Assembly: GCF_041075285.1 (NCBI RefSeq)
Contig: NZ_CP163512.1
Coordinates: 1,240,001 to 1,304,000, forward strand
Length of the DNA: 64,000 nucleotides
Source of the DNA: Providencia rettgeri
GTDB lineage: Bacteria; Pseudomonadota; Gammaproteobacteria; Enterobacterales; Enterobacteriaceae
Direction of reading: 5' to 3'
Below are positions 54,538 to 63,843 of this stretch, piece after piece (the stretch's first letter is position 1; every line of letters begins with the position of its first letter). Made by a program: the position numbers and the translations under genes. A model generated the notes under the pieces. That model made no database searches, was not told where the DNA came from, and was given only the letters and a program-made list of their open reading frames with translations.

Positions 54538-56001
54538 TTACGGTTTTGCGTTTTCATCACGTAATTGCAGTTTTCTCAATGCATCAATACGCGCATCGTA
54601 ACGTTGTTGTTCATAACTGCCTAAACGGCTTTGGCGGCTAGCATCACTCAAATAATTGATTGCAGTGTCATAACCACCACGAAGTGCTAGGCCTTCTGCA
54701 TATGCGGCGAGTTCTTCAGGACGATTTCCTTGCTTTGCCGAAGCTTCAGCCAATAGATCCCAACCAATCGGGTCCTCAGGATAATCAAAGGTATATTTGT
54801 TAAGTAGCGTGGTTGCTTCTTTGTATTGGTGATTGTTGATTAGGGCATTCGCTAAATTCACAATAAATACCGTGTTTTTGGGGGATTTTTTTAGGGCATT
54901 TTGCAAGCGAGTGACGGCTCTTGCCGCTTGATTTTGTTCAAGATCTATATCTGTCATGCTATCGATAAACCACGGATTATCTGGCTGTTTATTTAATAAT
55001 TCAGTGAGAATTTTACCCGCATCCGCATATTTTTTGTCCTGTGAAAGGATCAATGCCTTGCCATATTGAGCGGCAAGCTGCTCATTTGGTGTGCCTTTTT
55101 CATAATTTTCAATAATCTGGTCAAGGGCGTGTTTTTGCTCTGTGCTATACATAGCTAAAATACGCACACGGGCTAACATAAAATCCAATGATGAAGGCAC
55201 ACTGACTTTTGGTAATTGGCTCGAACGGTTACGCGCATCCGCTAAACGGCTGTCAGGAAGGGGGTGCGTTAACAATATTTCGGGGGGTTTAGACATATAA
55301 CGTGTTTGGTCTGCCATGGTTTGCATAAAATCCGCCATCGCGTGAGGGTCAAAACCAGAACGACGTAATGTTTGTAAACCAATACGGTCGGCTTCTTGCT
55401 CATTCGCTTGCGTAAAGCTGATCATACCTTGTTGCACACCCGCCATGGTACCTGTCAAAGCGGCAAAACCAGCTTGTGGGTTGGCCATCACCAGCAGTAA
55501 TGAGCCAATCGTCCCCGCAATCGCTAAAGGTGTAGTGCTTTTTTGATCTTCCATCATTCGCGCAAGGTGCCTTTGCGTGACGTGGGAAATTTCGTGAGCC
55601 ATAACAGAGGCAAGTTGACTCTCATTTTGGCTATAGCGAAATAGGGCTGAATGCAGCACAACATTGCCGCCAAAATAGGCGTATGCATTGATGTTGGGGT
55701 TATTGACTAAATAAAACTTAAACGGGGTTTTAACTGAATCTGCATTCTTCACTAAGCGCATGCCAATCTTGTTAACATATTGCGTTAACAAAGGATCGTA
55801 AATAAGGGGGGTGCTGGCACGGATCTGTCGAGTAATCGCATCACCCATAATAATTTCTTGGTTAATACTGAGCGTACCCCCCGCAGTGGTACCTATGTCG
55901 GGTAAGGTATCTTCAATCGCACTGTAAGCAGGTAAAACTGCACCATTCATGAGTGCAGCGATCATGAAAGCTAATAATGGGTATTTCAATTTTTTTTTCA
56001 T
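54538..56001 (-). CDS. bepA: Outer-membrane protein quality-control protease/chaperone BepA
   Basis: 487 residues if started at the ATG at 56001, which gives the best signal peptide (LKYPLLAFMIAALMNGAVLP); an ATG at 56019 is possible. The M48 metalloprotease domain has ASVMAHEISHVTQRHLARMM (zinc ligands) and NEQEADRIGLQTLRRSGFDP (third ligand); the C-terminal half has TPR repeats. BepA helps LptD assembly and degrades stalled outer-membrane proteins in E. coli. It is divergent from perM and leads into yfgD. Confidence 0.94.
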   Translation of the reverse strand: MKKKLKYPLLAFMIAALMNGAVLPAYSAIEDTLPDIGTTAGGTLSINQEIIMGDAITRQIRASTPLIYDPLLTQYVNKIGMRLVKNADSVKTPFKFYLVNNPNINAYAYFGGNVVLHSALFRYSQNESQLASVMAHEISHVTQRHLARMMEDQKSTTPLAIAGTIGSLLLVMANPQAGFAALTGTMAGVQQGMISFTQANEQEADRIGLQTLRRSGFDPHAMADFMQTMADQTRYMSKPPEILLTHPLPDSRLADARNRSSQLPKVSVPSSLDFMLARVRILAMYSTEQKHALDQIIENYEKGTPNEQLAAQYGKALILSQDKKYADAGKILTELLNKQPDNPWFIDSMTDIDLEQNQAARAVTRLQNALKKSPKNTVFIVNLANALINNHQYKEATTLLNKYTFDYPEDPIGWDLLAEASAKQGNRPEELAAYAEGLALRGGYDTAINYLSDASRQSRLGSYEQQRYDARIDALRKLQLRDENAKP

Positions 56002-56197
56002 GAAACGTGAGTATCCCATACAACGTTTAAAATTTAGGGTAAGTACCGACTTTATTTCGAGTGCGTTAGTGCATGGCATTCAATAACTCGAAAAGTTTAA
56101 AACACATGATAGCAAAAGCTATCGTAAAATCTGTTATTCGGTATAATTTTCGTTAATTTAGGAACTGTCCTTCGCATTAATTCCTCAGGAGCAACAC

Positions 56198-57262
56198 ATG
56201 CTGGAATTGTTTTTACAATGGTATCGTCGGCGCTTTGCCGATCCACAAGCCGTGGCACTCTTTACATTACTTGTCTCGGGTTTTGTGATCATCTTCTTTT
56301 TCAGCAGTATACTGGCTCCGTTGCTGGTGGCAATTGCCTTGGCGTATTTACTTGAATGGCCAACAAATATTCTACAGCGTGTGGGCGTATCCCGTGTATT
56401 TGCCGTCAGTATTATTTTGACCTTGTTTGCGGGAATAAGTGCCATGGTTATTTTAATCATTGCACCAACTGCATGGCAGCAGGGGATCAATCTGATGTCC
56501 GATCTGCCAAATATGGTAAATCGCTTCAACGAATTTGCCCAACAACTCCCCGAACAATATCCTGCTTTAGTGGATGTTGGTATTATCGATATGATGGCTG
56601 ATAACTTACGCAGCCGCATGTCTGGGATAGCGGACTCGGTAGTTAAAGCGTCTGTCGCATCATTAATTGGTATCTTCTCCCTTGCGGTGTATTTAGTATT
56701 AGTGCCATTAATGACCTTTTTCTTGTTAAAAGATAAAGAGCGAATTAGTCGTAGTTTCTTAAAATTACTGCCTAAAAACCGTTTGCTGGTGGGGAAAGTT
56801 TGGGTAGAAATGAATGAGCAAATCACCAACTATCTACGAGGCAAAGTCACGGAAATGGTGATAGTGGGCGTCGCGACCTATTTATGTTTTGCCTATTTTG
56901 ACTTGCGCTATGCGGTATTGTTATCTGTGTTGGTCGGTGTCGCCGTGCTTATTCCCTATATTGGTGCAGTAGCCGCGACAATTCCTGTGGTCATCGTCGC
57001 TTTATTTCAGTTCGGAATTGGCAGCGAATTTTGGTATCTGATGCTAGTTTATTTAGTGATCCAAGGGCTAGATAGCAATGTTGTGGTGCCATTACTGTTT
57101 TCAGAGGCGGTTAATTTACACCCATTAGTGATTATCTTATCGGTAGTGATATTTGGTGGTTTATGGGGTTTTTGGGGGGTTTTCTTTGCTATCCCATTGG
57201 CAACGCTAATTAAAGCGGTAATCCATGTTTGGCCAGAAGAGCCAGTCGAACCTACAAATTAG
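56198..57262 (+). CDS. perM: AI-2E-family transporter PerM (YfgO)
   Basis: 354 residues with eight predicted membrane helices, matching E. coli PerM. Typical AI-2E-family (UPF0118) parts are PLLVAIALAYLLEWPTNILQ, the GIFSLAVYLVLVPLMTFFLL segment, VGVAVLIPYIGAVAATIPVV and LHPLVIILSVVIFGGLWGFW. The family was named for TqsA; the solute carried by PerM is not established. AGGAG precedes the ATG. Divergent from bepA and convergent with bcp. Confidence 0.92.
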   Translation: MLELFLQWYRRRFADPQAVALFTLLVSGFVIIFFFSSILAPLLVAIALAYLLEWPTNILQRVGVSRVFAVSIILTLFAGISAMVILIIAPTAWQQGINLMSDLPNMVNRFNEFAQQLPEQYPALVDVGIIDMMADNLRSRMSGIADSVVKASVASLIGIFSLAVYLVLVPLMTFFLLKDKERISRSFLKLLPKNRLLVGKVWVEMNEQITNYLRGKVTEMVIVGVATYLCFAYFDLRYAVLLSVLVGVAVLIPYIGAVAATIPVVIVALFQFGIGSEFWYLMLVYLVIQGLDSNVVVPLLFSEAVNLHPLVIILSVVIFGGLWGFWGVFFAIPLATLIKAVIHVWPEEPVEPTN

Positions 57263-57271
57263 GTCTGTATC

Positions 57272-57300
57272 ATAGTGCTGTATGATATATACAGCACTAT
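57272..57300. terminator. Hairpin between perM and bcp
   Basis: ATAGTGCTGTAT and ATACAGCACTAT form a perfect 12-bp stem around GATAT, between the convergent stops at 57262 and 57315. T-runs are poor on both sides. Confidence 0.7.
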
Positions 57301-57314
57301 TGAATGATAAAAAA

Positions 57315-57785
57315 TTACGCGTTTGCGTTAATGTACGCGAGAACGATTTCGTGGTGGTTTGTGGTCTTGAAATCATCAAAAACGTGTTCGACTTTCCCAG
57401 TTGGGTCGATTAAGAAACTAATACGGTGGATCCCATCGTAGGTTTTGCCCATAAATTGTTTTTCGCCCCAAACCCCAAATTGCTCACACACTTGGTGGTC
57501 TTCATCGGATAACAATGTGAAATTCAACATCTCTTTCTCAGCGAAACGTGAAAGTTTTTCTGGTTTGTCTGTGCTAATTCCTAAAACTTCGACACCTTTT
57601 GCTTTGAGCGTATCCATCTCATCACGTAAGCCGCATGCCTGAACAGTACAGCCTGGGGTCATCGCTTTTGGGTAAAAGTAAACTAATACGCGCTGACCCT
57701 GGTAATCAGAAAGGTTGATGATCTCACCATCTTGGTCAGGAAGGCTAAATTGTGGCGCCTTATCACCGGCTTTCAATGGGTTCAT
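57315..57785 (-). CDS. bcp: Thioredoxin-dependent thiol peroxidase Bcp
   Basis: 156 residues, the length of E. coli Bcp. Peroxiredoxin of the PrxQ group: AMTPGCTVQACGLRDEM holds the peroxidatic Cys46 and resolving Cys51. LGISTDKPEKLSRFAEKE and the following 35 residues are nearly identical to E. coli. It reduces H2O2 and organic peroxides with thioredoxin. It follows gcvR by 14 bases and is probably in its operon. Confidence 0.97.
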   Translation of the reverse strand: MNPLKAGDKAPQFSLPDQDGEIINLSDYQGQRVLVYFYPKAMTPGCTVQACGLRDEMDTLKAKGVEVLGISTDKPEKLSRFAEKEMLNFTLLSDEDHQVCEQFGVWGEKQFMGKTYDGIHRISFLIDPTGKVEHVFDDFKTTNHHEIVLAYINANA

Positions 57786-57799
57786 TACATATATCTCCG

Positions 57800-58357
57800 T
57801 TAACTCTGCATATTGGGGTTGTTAACAATACTGATGTTGCCTTTGGCATTTAGCATTGTACATAGTTGTTGAAATTTATTCTTTATAATTATGCCATTAT
57901 CGTTCAACGGGTCATGTGCAGTAATCTGAATTTCCAGTTGAGCAGGCATATCATTATTGGCTGGTTGAGTCTTAGAAACAAGTTCTGCGATATTACATTG
58001 AGAGGTTGTAAATAAATTTGTGAATTGCTCGACAATTCGAGGCGCGTCATCGACAACGACATTCACAGTAACTGTGGATGGGTAATAGGTTGTTTGAACA
58101 CTTTGAGTTCGTTTCATAACAATCAGTAAGTCGAGTTCAGCCCCCTTAGGTGGCAAGGTTGCCTCAAGCAGGGTTATTGCATTCCAACTGCCGGATAACA
58201 TCATAATAAAGGTAAATTCCTTGCCAAACATCGCTAAGCGACTATCTTCAATATTACAACCACACTCACTGACAAGGCGAGTGATCGTATTCACAATGCC
58301 CGGACGATCTGTACCCAGCGCAGTAATGACAAGAAATTGCTGTTCAGTCTTAGGCAA
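57800..58357 (-). CDS. gcvR: Glycine cleavage system repressor GcvR
   Basis: 185 residues with two ACT domains: residues about 5-80 (LVITALGTDRPGIVNTITRL, VSECGCNIEDSRLAMFGKEF) and about 90-170. GcvR has no DNA-binding domain; it represses gcvTHP by binding the activator GcvA when glycine is low. Conserved gene order gcvR-bcp and divergent dapA supports the call. The last residues (NISIVNNPNMQS) vary among species. Confidence 0.95.
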   Translation of the reverse strand: MPKTEQQFLVITALGTDRPGIVNTITRLVSECGCNIEDSRLAMFGKEFTFIMMLSGSWNAITLLEATLPPKGAELDLLIVMKRTQSVQTTYYPSTVTVNVVVDDAPRIVEQFTNLFTTSQCNIAELVSKTQPANNDMPAQLEIQITAHDPLNDNGIIIKNKFQQLCTMLNAKGNISIVNNPNMQS

Positions 58358-58642
58358 AGTCGGTTCCTTATTTTTTGATTATGTCAGTTAAATACTTGAT
58401 TAAAATATAGCCTTGAAACGGGGTCATAAAAAATGACGCCAACTGTGGGTAAGGAAACCATAAAAAGTGACATCTGCCAAGAGGTGTCATTCACTCTTGC
58501 GAGAAAAGTCAGTGAATTATTACTTCTATTTAAGTTTATAATGCCGGCATTAACAAAATTCATTAAAATCTTGCCGTTGGGTGGTTTTCTTCTTGGAAAT
58601 GAAAACGTAACATGGAGGTTCAATAATTTAAGGGGTATCGCT

Positions 58643-59551
58643 ATGGCTAATGGAAACGCAAACTACAAAGATTTTTTAACGGGAAGCATTGTCGCAGTTA
58701 TCACACCAATGGACTCAGCAGGGCGTTTAGATAAAGCCAGCTTAAAAAAATTGGTGGATTACCATGTTGAAAGCGGCACAACGGCTATCGTTTCTGTTGG
58801 TACTACTGGTGAATCTGCAACCTTAACCCATAAAGAACATGTGGATGTTGTGAAAGCAACACTAGAACTTGCTGATGGGCGAATTCCGATTATTGCGGGG
58901 GCTGGTGCGAATGCAACCGCAGAAGCGATTTCACTGACAAATGATTTTGAAAACAGTGGTGTAGTTGCTTGCCTGACCGTAACACCCTATTATAATAGGC
59001 CTTCACAAGAAGGGTTATATCAACACTTTAAAGCAATTTCAGAAAACACGAACTTGCCACAGATCCTTTATAATGTACCATCACGTACAGGTTGCGATAT
59101 GCTTCCAGAAACCGTGGGTCGTTTAGCAAAATTGGCGAATATTGTCGCAATTAAAGAGGCGACAGGGAACTTAGCACGTGTTCATCAAATCAAAGAGTTG
59201 GTTGATGATAATTTTGTGTTGTTAACGGGTGATGATGCAACGGCACTTGATTTCATGCAACTGGGCGGAAAGGGCGTTATTTCGGTCACAGCTAACGTTG
59301 CTGCGCCGCAGATGGTAAAAATGTGTGACTTAGCGCTTGCAGGCAAATATACTGAGGCGCGTGAATTAAATAAAAAACTGATGGGGTTACACCAGCAGTT
59401 ATTTGTTGAACCGAATCCAATTCCAGCGAAATGGGGTTGTCATCGCTTAGGTCTGATTGCTGATGGTACACTACGGTTACCAATGACACCGTTAACAGCT
59501 GCAGGCCAGCAAAAAGTTGAGGACGCTTTAAAACTCGCTGGGCTACTGTAA
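58643..59551 (+). CDS. dapA: 4-hydroxy-tetrahydrodipicolinate synthase
   Basis: 302 residues from the ATG at 58643, after AAGGGG. The frame stays open 210 bases further up, but E. coli DapA aligns only from [13 protein letters not shown], so I use the internal ATG; about nine N-terminal residues are extra. TIM barrel: [12 protein letters not shown] (pyruvate pocket), [16 protein letters not shown], catalytic Tyr in [10 protein letters not shown], Schiff-base Lys in [11 protein letters not shown], and [16 protein letters not shown]. It makes HTPA from pyruvate and aspartate semialdehyde for lysine and peptidoglycan. bamC follows 16 bases on. Confidence 0.96.
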   Translation: MANGNANYKDFLTGSIVAVITPMDSAGRLDKASLKKLVDYHVESGTTAIVSVGTTGESATLTHKEHVDVVKATLELADGRIPIIAGAGANATAEAISLTNDFENSGVVACLTVTPYYNRPSQEGLYQHFKAISENTNLPQILYNVPSRTGCDMLPETVGRLAKLANIVAIKEATGNLARVHQIKELVDDNFVLLTGDDATALDFMQLGGKGVISVTANVAAPQMVKMCDLALAGKYTEARELNKKLMGLHQQLFVEPNPIPAKWGCHRLGLIADGTLRLPMTPLTAAGQQKVEDALKLAGLL

Positions 59552-59567
59552 AATTTAGGGAATTTTA

Positions 59568-60620
59568 ATGGCAACATTATTGCAAAAATCGAAGGTTATG
59601 AAGGTTGCTGGCCTGTCACTTGTTGTGTTACTGGCAGCCTGCTCCAGCGATCAGCGCTATAAACGTCAGGTTAGTGGTGATGAGGAATATCTTAACACCG
59701 CGCCATTGAAAGCATTAAATGTGCCGCAAGGGATTACGTTGCCTGCACAAAATGGTGAGTATGATATTCCAAAAACTACCTCTACCGGTCCAGTTGGGAA
59801 AGCATTAGATATCCGCCCACCAGTACTGACGATTTCGCAATTAGCAGGGTCACGCACAGAAAATAGCGCTGATGCAAGCCGTTTGTTGCTAGAAAATACA
59901 CCTGAAAATAGTGCGTTATGGTCACAGGTTACGTTGATCTTAGAACAGCGAGGTATTCCAGTTTCATCGAAAGACGACGGTAGCCATTCCATCGAAACCG
60001 ATTGGGTGAAATGGGACCGTGCAGATGAAAACGTGCCAATGGAAAGCCGCCATAAAGTGACAGTCAAACCTGAAAATGGCATGATTGCGTTAACAGTGAC
60101 TAACTTGGGTATGCGCCAAGGGGATGAAACTATTACTGATGTCGTTGAAATTCAGCGTTATAACAAATTGTTATTAAATGAATTAACCGACAACTTGTAT
60201 GCGTTACGTGATACTTCAAATAAAAATAGCCTGCAAAATGCATATGGCATTATTGACGTGCAAACGGGTAGTGATGATACTGGTTTACCGCTGATAGTTG
60301 TTCGTGCGCCGTTTGATGCGGTTTGGGAACGCTTACCACATACGTTAGAAAGTGTTGGTATGAAAGTGGGTGATCGTACCCGTTCAACGGGCTCAGTGAT
60401 GGTCACATACAAAGGTTTAAGCAGCTCTGAGTGGCAAGCACTGGGTATTGATGATCCAACGGTACCTGAAGCTGACTACAAAGTACAAGTGGGTGACTTA
60501 AACAACCGTAGTACGTTGCAATTTATTTCGACCAAAGGCGTTGCGTTAACGCAGAAACAAAATGATGAAATGGTTGCAGCATTGAAAGCGGCATTTAGTA
60601 AAGCCCCTACTAAAAAATAA
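59568..60620 (+). CDS. bamC: Outer-membrane assembly lipoprotein BamC
   Basis: 350 residues. The lipoprotein signal is VVLLAAC with acylated Cys25. An unstructured segment (about 26-95; EYDIPKTTSTGPVG is part of the BamD-binding stretch) is followed by two helix-grip domains (about 100-215 and 230-345). BamC is a non-essential member of the BamABCDE machine that folds outer-membrane proteins. The dapA-bamC pairing is conserved in enterics. A strong terminator follows. Confidence 0.96.
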   Translation: MATLLQKSKVMKVAGLSLVVLLAACSSDQRYKRQVSGDEEYLNTAPLKALNVPQGITLPAQNGEYDIPKTTSTGPVGKALDIRPPVLTISQLAGSRTENSADASRLLLENTPENSALWSQVTLILEQRGIPVSSKDDGSHSIETDWVKWDRADENVPMESRHKVTVKPENGMIALTVTNLGMRQGDETITDVVEIQRYNKLLLNELTDNLYALRDTSNKNSLQNAYGIIDVQTGSDDTGLPLIVVRAPFDAVWERLPHTLESVGMKVGDRTRSTGSVMVTYKGLSSSEWQALGIDDPTVPEADYKVQVGDLNNRSTLQFISTKGVALTQKQNDEMVAALKAAFSKAPTKK

Positions 60621-60650
60621 TCACTCAGTTTTGATGGTTAAAAAATAGAA

Positions 60651-60680
60651 ACCGTGGCTCTGGTAGCTGCGGTTTTTTTT
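60651..60680 (+). terminator. Terminator after dapA-bamC
   Basis: ACCGTGGCT and AGCTGCGGT form a stem with an internal mismatch, followed by eight Ts, 30 bases after the bamC stop. Confidence 0.88.
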
Positions 60681-61163
60681 ATGGGTAAATAGTGTGGCGA
60701 ACTGTTAACTTAACGATTAAACGACCATTGGATTTACCGGAAAGGTTGTTTATTTGCTCAATACATACACTATTATGGTGACGGATAAAGAACAAACTAA
60801 AGATAGGCAACGCGTTTGAGCAAACATGATCAACTGGGCGTGTTTTAATCACTAGTTTGCTAATGCCTCTAACGGCGAAGAAGATAGCCCCCTTGCTCGC
60901 TTGGTGAACAGGGCGGATTTTGACCTTAACTGGATGAATATATACTGGGGAAAAGGCAAGGATATTCATCCAGATAAAGGAGTTGTTATCAGCTAATCAT
61001 CATTGAGCCAGCCAAAATAATAAAGCTGATTATTAATCAGTACATTTATCATGATTCTTCCTTTTATTATCAACTATATAGTAAGCCAATTCGTTATTGG
61101 CTAATTAAAAGCGTAGGCATCATGAGAGAAAAACAAATGGACAAAAAATCAGTGTTTGTCGCT

Positions 61164-61179
61164 AAGTAATCGTTTGCGT
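61164..61179. promoter_or_regulatory. PurR-like operator upstream of purC
   Basis: AAGTAATCGTTTGCGT matches ACGMAAACGTTTGCGT at 13 of 16 positions, with a perfect right half CGTTTGCGT. It is about 245 bases upstream of purC, further than the E. coli purC operator, so a distant promoter would be needed. Confidence 0.45.
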
Positions 61180-61422
61180 CAGGCGTGAAATTTTATTATC
61201 ATAATAAGCATACCAAGATAAAATATTGAATATCAGTAAGTTAGATAAATTACTCAGTAAACAGGCTAACTGACTGAAACAGAGCAAAAAATTAACAGTG
61301 AAACGGCGTTTTTATTTGTTTTTTATTTTCTGTTAGTTTTGTGTTCTGTCAAAACAGAGTTACAAAATCTATTCATTTATGGTTTTTCTCAATAGTTTAA
61401 TCACATCTCTGGAGTGTGTAAG

Positions 61423-62136
61423 ATGCAAAAGAAAGCTGAGTTGTATCGTGGTAAGGCAAAAACGGTCTATACCACTGAGGATCCTGATCTGTTGATTCTG
61501 GAATTCCGTAATGATACATCAGCACTCGATGGTGAGCGTATCGAGCAGTTTGACCGTAAAGGTATGGTCAATAACAAATTTAACCACTTCATCATGAGTA
61601 AGCTAGAAGAAGCTGGTATTCCAACACAGATGGAAGCACTGCTTTCTGATACTGAAGCGTTAGTTAAAAAGTTAGATATGGTGCCTGTCGAGTGCGTTAT
61701 TCGTAATCGTGCAGCAGGTTCATTAGTGAAACGTTTAGGCGTTGAAGAAGGGATGGTATTAAACCCACCGTTATTTGATTTGTTCCTGAAAGATGATGCT
61801 AAACATGATCCAATGGTTAATGAGTCTTACTGTGAAACCTTTGGTTGGGTGAGCAAGGAAAACCTCGCCAAAATGCGCGAGCTGAGCTACAAAGCTAATG
61901 ATGTATTAAGCAAGATTTTTGCAGATGCAGGGCTGATTTTAGTCGATTTTAAATTGGAATTTGGTTTATTCAATGGGCAAGTCGTTCTGGGTGATGAATT
62001 CTCCCCTGACGGCAGTCGCTTATGGGACAAAGAAACGTTAACTAAAATGGATAAAGACCGTTTCCGCCAAAGCCTCGGAGGGCTGATTGAAGCTTACGAA
62101 GAGGTTGCACGTCGCATTGGGGTACAACTGGATTAA
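61423..62136 (+). CDS. purC: Phosphoribosylaminoimidazole-succinocarboxamide synthase
   Basis: 237 residues from the ATG at 61423, the same length as E. coli PurC; a GTG nine bases upstream is in frame but unneeded. It joins CAIR and aspartate with ATP to give SAICAR. Nearly identical to the E. coli enzyme: [57 protein letters not shown], and [20 protein letters not shown] with metal-binding acidic residues. GGAG precedes the start. Single-gene unit, as in E. coli. Confidence 0.97.
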   Translation: MQKKAELYRGKAKTVYTTEDPDLLILEFRNDTSALDGERIEQFDRKGMVNNKFNHFIMSKLEEAGIPTQMEALLSDTEALVKKLDMVPVECVIRNRAAGSLVKRLGVEEGMVLNPPLFDLFLKDDAKHDPMVNESYCETFGWVSKENLAKMRELSYKANDVLSKIFADAGLILVDFKLEFGLFNGQVVLGDEFSPDGSRLWDKETLTKMDKDRFRQSLGGLIEAYEEVARRIGVQLD

Positions 62137-62161
62137 GCAGTTTCTATAACATAGATTATTT

Positions 62162-62188
62162 TAGCCTGCATCGCAGGCTATTTTTTTT
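62162..62188 (+). terminator. Terminator of purC
   Basis: TAGCCTGC and GCAGGCTA form an 8-bp stem around ATC, followed by eight Ts. It overlaps the last codons of the convergent ABC gene (stop at 62178). Confidence 0.92.
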
Positions 62189-62993
62189 GCCATTTGTCCG
62201 GGATAAAGGTGTTAGCCCATGCATCAGGTGTAAATGAGGATGTGGGTAAGGCTAACGTTTTACTCAGGGAAATAAGTGTTGGTGCGGGGAGTTCTGAGGT
62301 TTGTTGTAGCACTGGGTGACTTAAAATATCGACCGGTGTACCATCGCCGATAAGCCGACCACTTGATAAATGTAAGACCCGCTCAAATTGACGAGCCACG
62401 AAATCAAAATCATGGCTAATGGCGATAATACTGGTGCCTTTACCGCGCTGTAAATTTAACCAGTTTTCAAAACGCTTCGTCCATAACGCATCAAAATCAC
62501 GACTCGGTTCATCAAGCAATAAAAGTGGTGGTGAAACAGCTTCTAAACATGCAACGGCAACCATTCTGCGTTGTCCCGCATGGAGATCAAGGGGGTGCTT
62601 ATCTGCCACATTGGCTAAATGGCAAATTTCCAGCGCACAGTGTACCCGTTCTGCGATGACCTCCTTTGCTAGTTTTTGGCGTTTTAAACCAAAAGCCACT
62701 TCACTTTTGACAGTACTGTGGAAAATTTGCTTTTCAGCTTCTTGAAATAAAATTCCCACTTGGTTGGCGCGTTGGGATGCGGGTAATTGTGCAATAACCT
62801 GGCCATTTAATAGAACGCTGCCGAATGTAGGGGATAATAAGCCTGCCAATAGGCGCAATAATGTTGACTTTCCGGCACCATTGTCTCCAACCAGTGCAAC
62901 CCATTCGCCGGCATGCAAGTTGAATGATAAATCGGAAATATTATCAATATTTGAGCTTGGCCAGCGGTAACTCAAATTATTCAGTTGTAGCAT
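62178..62993 (-). CDS. ECF-type ABC transporter ATP-binding protein (second)
   Basis: 271 residues, CbiO/EcfA-like. Walker A GDNGAGKSTLLRLLAG (about residues 36-51), Q-loop GILFQEAEKQIF, Walker B LLLLDEPSRDFDALW and H-loop ISHDFDF. The signature is LHAGQ instead of LSGGQ, so this site may be the catalytically weaker half of an asymmetric pair. The first ATPase gene overlaps its start by 17 bases. Together with the T-type membrane protein at 63834 it forms the energising module of a vitamin or metal importer; the substrate-binding S component is outside the window or unlinked. Confidence 0.88.
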   Translation of the reverse strand: MLQLNNLSYRWPSSNIDNISDLSFNLHAGEWVALVGDNGAGKSTLLRLLAGLLSPTFGSVLLNGQVIAQLPASQRANQVGILFQEAEKQIFHSTVKSEVAFGLKRQKLAKEVIAERVHCALEICHLANVADKHPLDLHAGQRRMVAVACLEAVSPPLLLLDEPSRDFDALWTKRFENWLNLQRGKGTSIIAISHDFDFVARQFERVLHLSSGRLIGDGTPVDILSHPVLQQTSELPAPTLISLSKTLALPTSSFTPDAWANTFIPDKWQKK

Positions 62994-63843
62994 ATAACCT
63001 CTTAAAAGCCTCGACTAGCTGCTTTTCATCACGGGGGATTGCGCCTTGCCATTGACCAAGTTTGACTAATTCGCCAACAACACGCCATGCATCGGGCATG
63101 TTGATGGTAGCAAGCGTGTTGGGGAAAACCGTCTCTAATGAACCGCTAGACAGTATTTTCCCTGCGGCTGAAAACAGATTTCCTGAACTTAGCAAGAGAA
63201 AATCCTGACAAAAGTGGATAGCAGGTAATAAGTTACGTTCAAAGAGCATCACACAACAATTTGTTTGAACAGAATACGTTTTTAATTGGAGCAAGAGTCG
63301 TTGGGTCGCACTGGGCGTTAGCCGACTAAATGCTTCATCCAACAACAATAATTGTGGGCGCATAGCCAGCGCACTGGCTAGTACGACGCGTTGTGCTTCA
63401 CCACCCGATAAGGTGGCAGGGTGACGATGGCGAAGGGCTTCACAAAAAGTTAATGTGATGGCGTGCTCTACGCGCTGGGTGATCTCATCGACGGACAGGT
63501 TTAGATTTTCAGGACCAAAGGCAATTTCTTGTTCCACCGTAAAAGTACAGCCTGAAAACTGTAATGCGGGGGATTGCTGAATAAGCTGACGAGAAACAGA
63601 CGCTTGGACGACTGAATTATTGATTAGTGGCTGTTGTAATACTTCGGCTACTCCGGTTAGTTCACCGTGCAATAAATCCCCATGCCAGCCCGCAAGAAGT
63701 TGGGCTAGCGTACTCTTGCCACTTCCATTTCCTCCAAGTACACAACACCATTGTCCCGCCTTAAGCTGGATATCAATAGGCCCGAGTAAGGGCTGTTTTG
63801 CACCTTGGGGAATAAAATGCATTTGCTGTAAATTTACCACCAC
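62977..63843 (-). CDS. ECF-type ABC transporter ATP-binding protein (first)
   Basis: 288 residues. Walker A GGNGSGKSTLAQLLAGW (about residues 34-50), a canonical signature LSGGEAQRVVLASALA (about 146-161) and Walker B LLLLDEAFSRL are present. The switch region LFERN lacks the usual histidine. Translation appears to start at GTG (63843 or 63840), overlapping the end of the upstream T-component gene. With the second ATPase it would form a heterodimer in which each subunit has lost a different consensus element. Confidence 0.88.
   Translation of the reverse strand: MVVNLQQMHFIPQGAKQPLLGPIDIQLKAGQWCCVLGGNGSGKSTLAQLLAGWHGDLLHGELTGVAEVLQQPLINNSVVQASVSRQLIQQSPALQFSGCTFTVEQEIAFGPENLNLSVDEITQRVEHAITLTFCEALRHRHPATLSGGEAQRVVLASALAMRPQLLLLDEAFSRLTPSATQRLLLQLKTYSVQTNCCVMLFERNLLPAIHFCQDFLLLSSGNLFSAAGKILSSGSLETVFPNTLATINMPDAWRVVGELVKLGQWQGAIPRDEKQLVEAFKRLYATTE

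Larger units (their letters stand above)
60621..61422. other. Long intergenic region between bamC and purC
   Basis: About 800 bases. It holds the bamC terminator at 60651-60680, then non-identified DNA: a 96-codon minus-strand ORF (60679-60969), and in the other strand fragments that read like protein but contain stops (for example a frame ending NWMNIYWGKGKDIHPDKG near 60990). A PurR-like site lies at 61164-61179. The middle may be the remnant of a lost gene. I cannot assign it. Confidence 0.45.

Noticed and set aside
58433..58642. N-terminal extension of dapA
   Set aside because: The frame is open, but the extra 70 residues have no DapA counterpart, and AAGGGG places the start at 58643.
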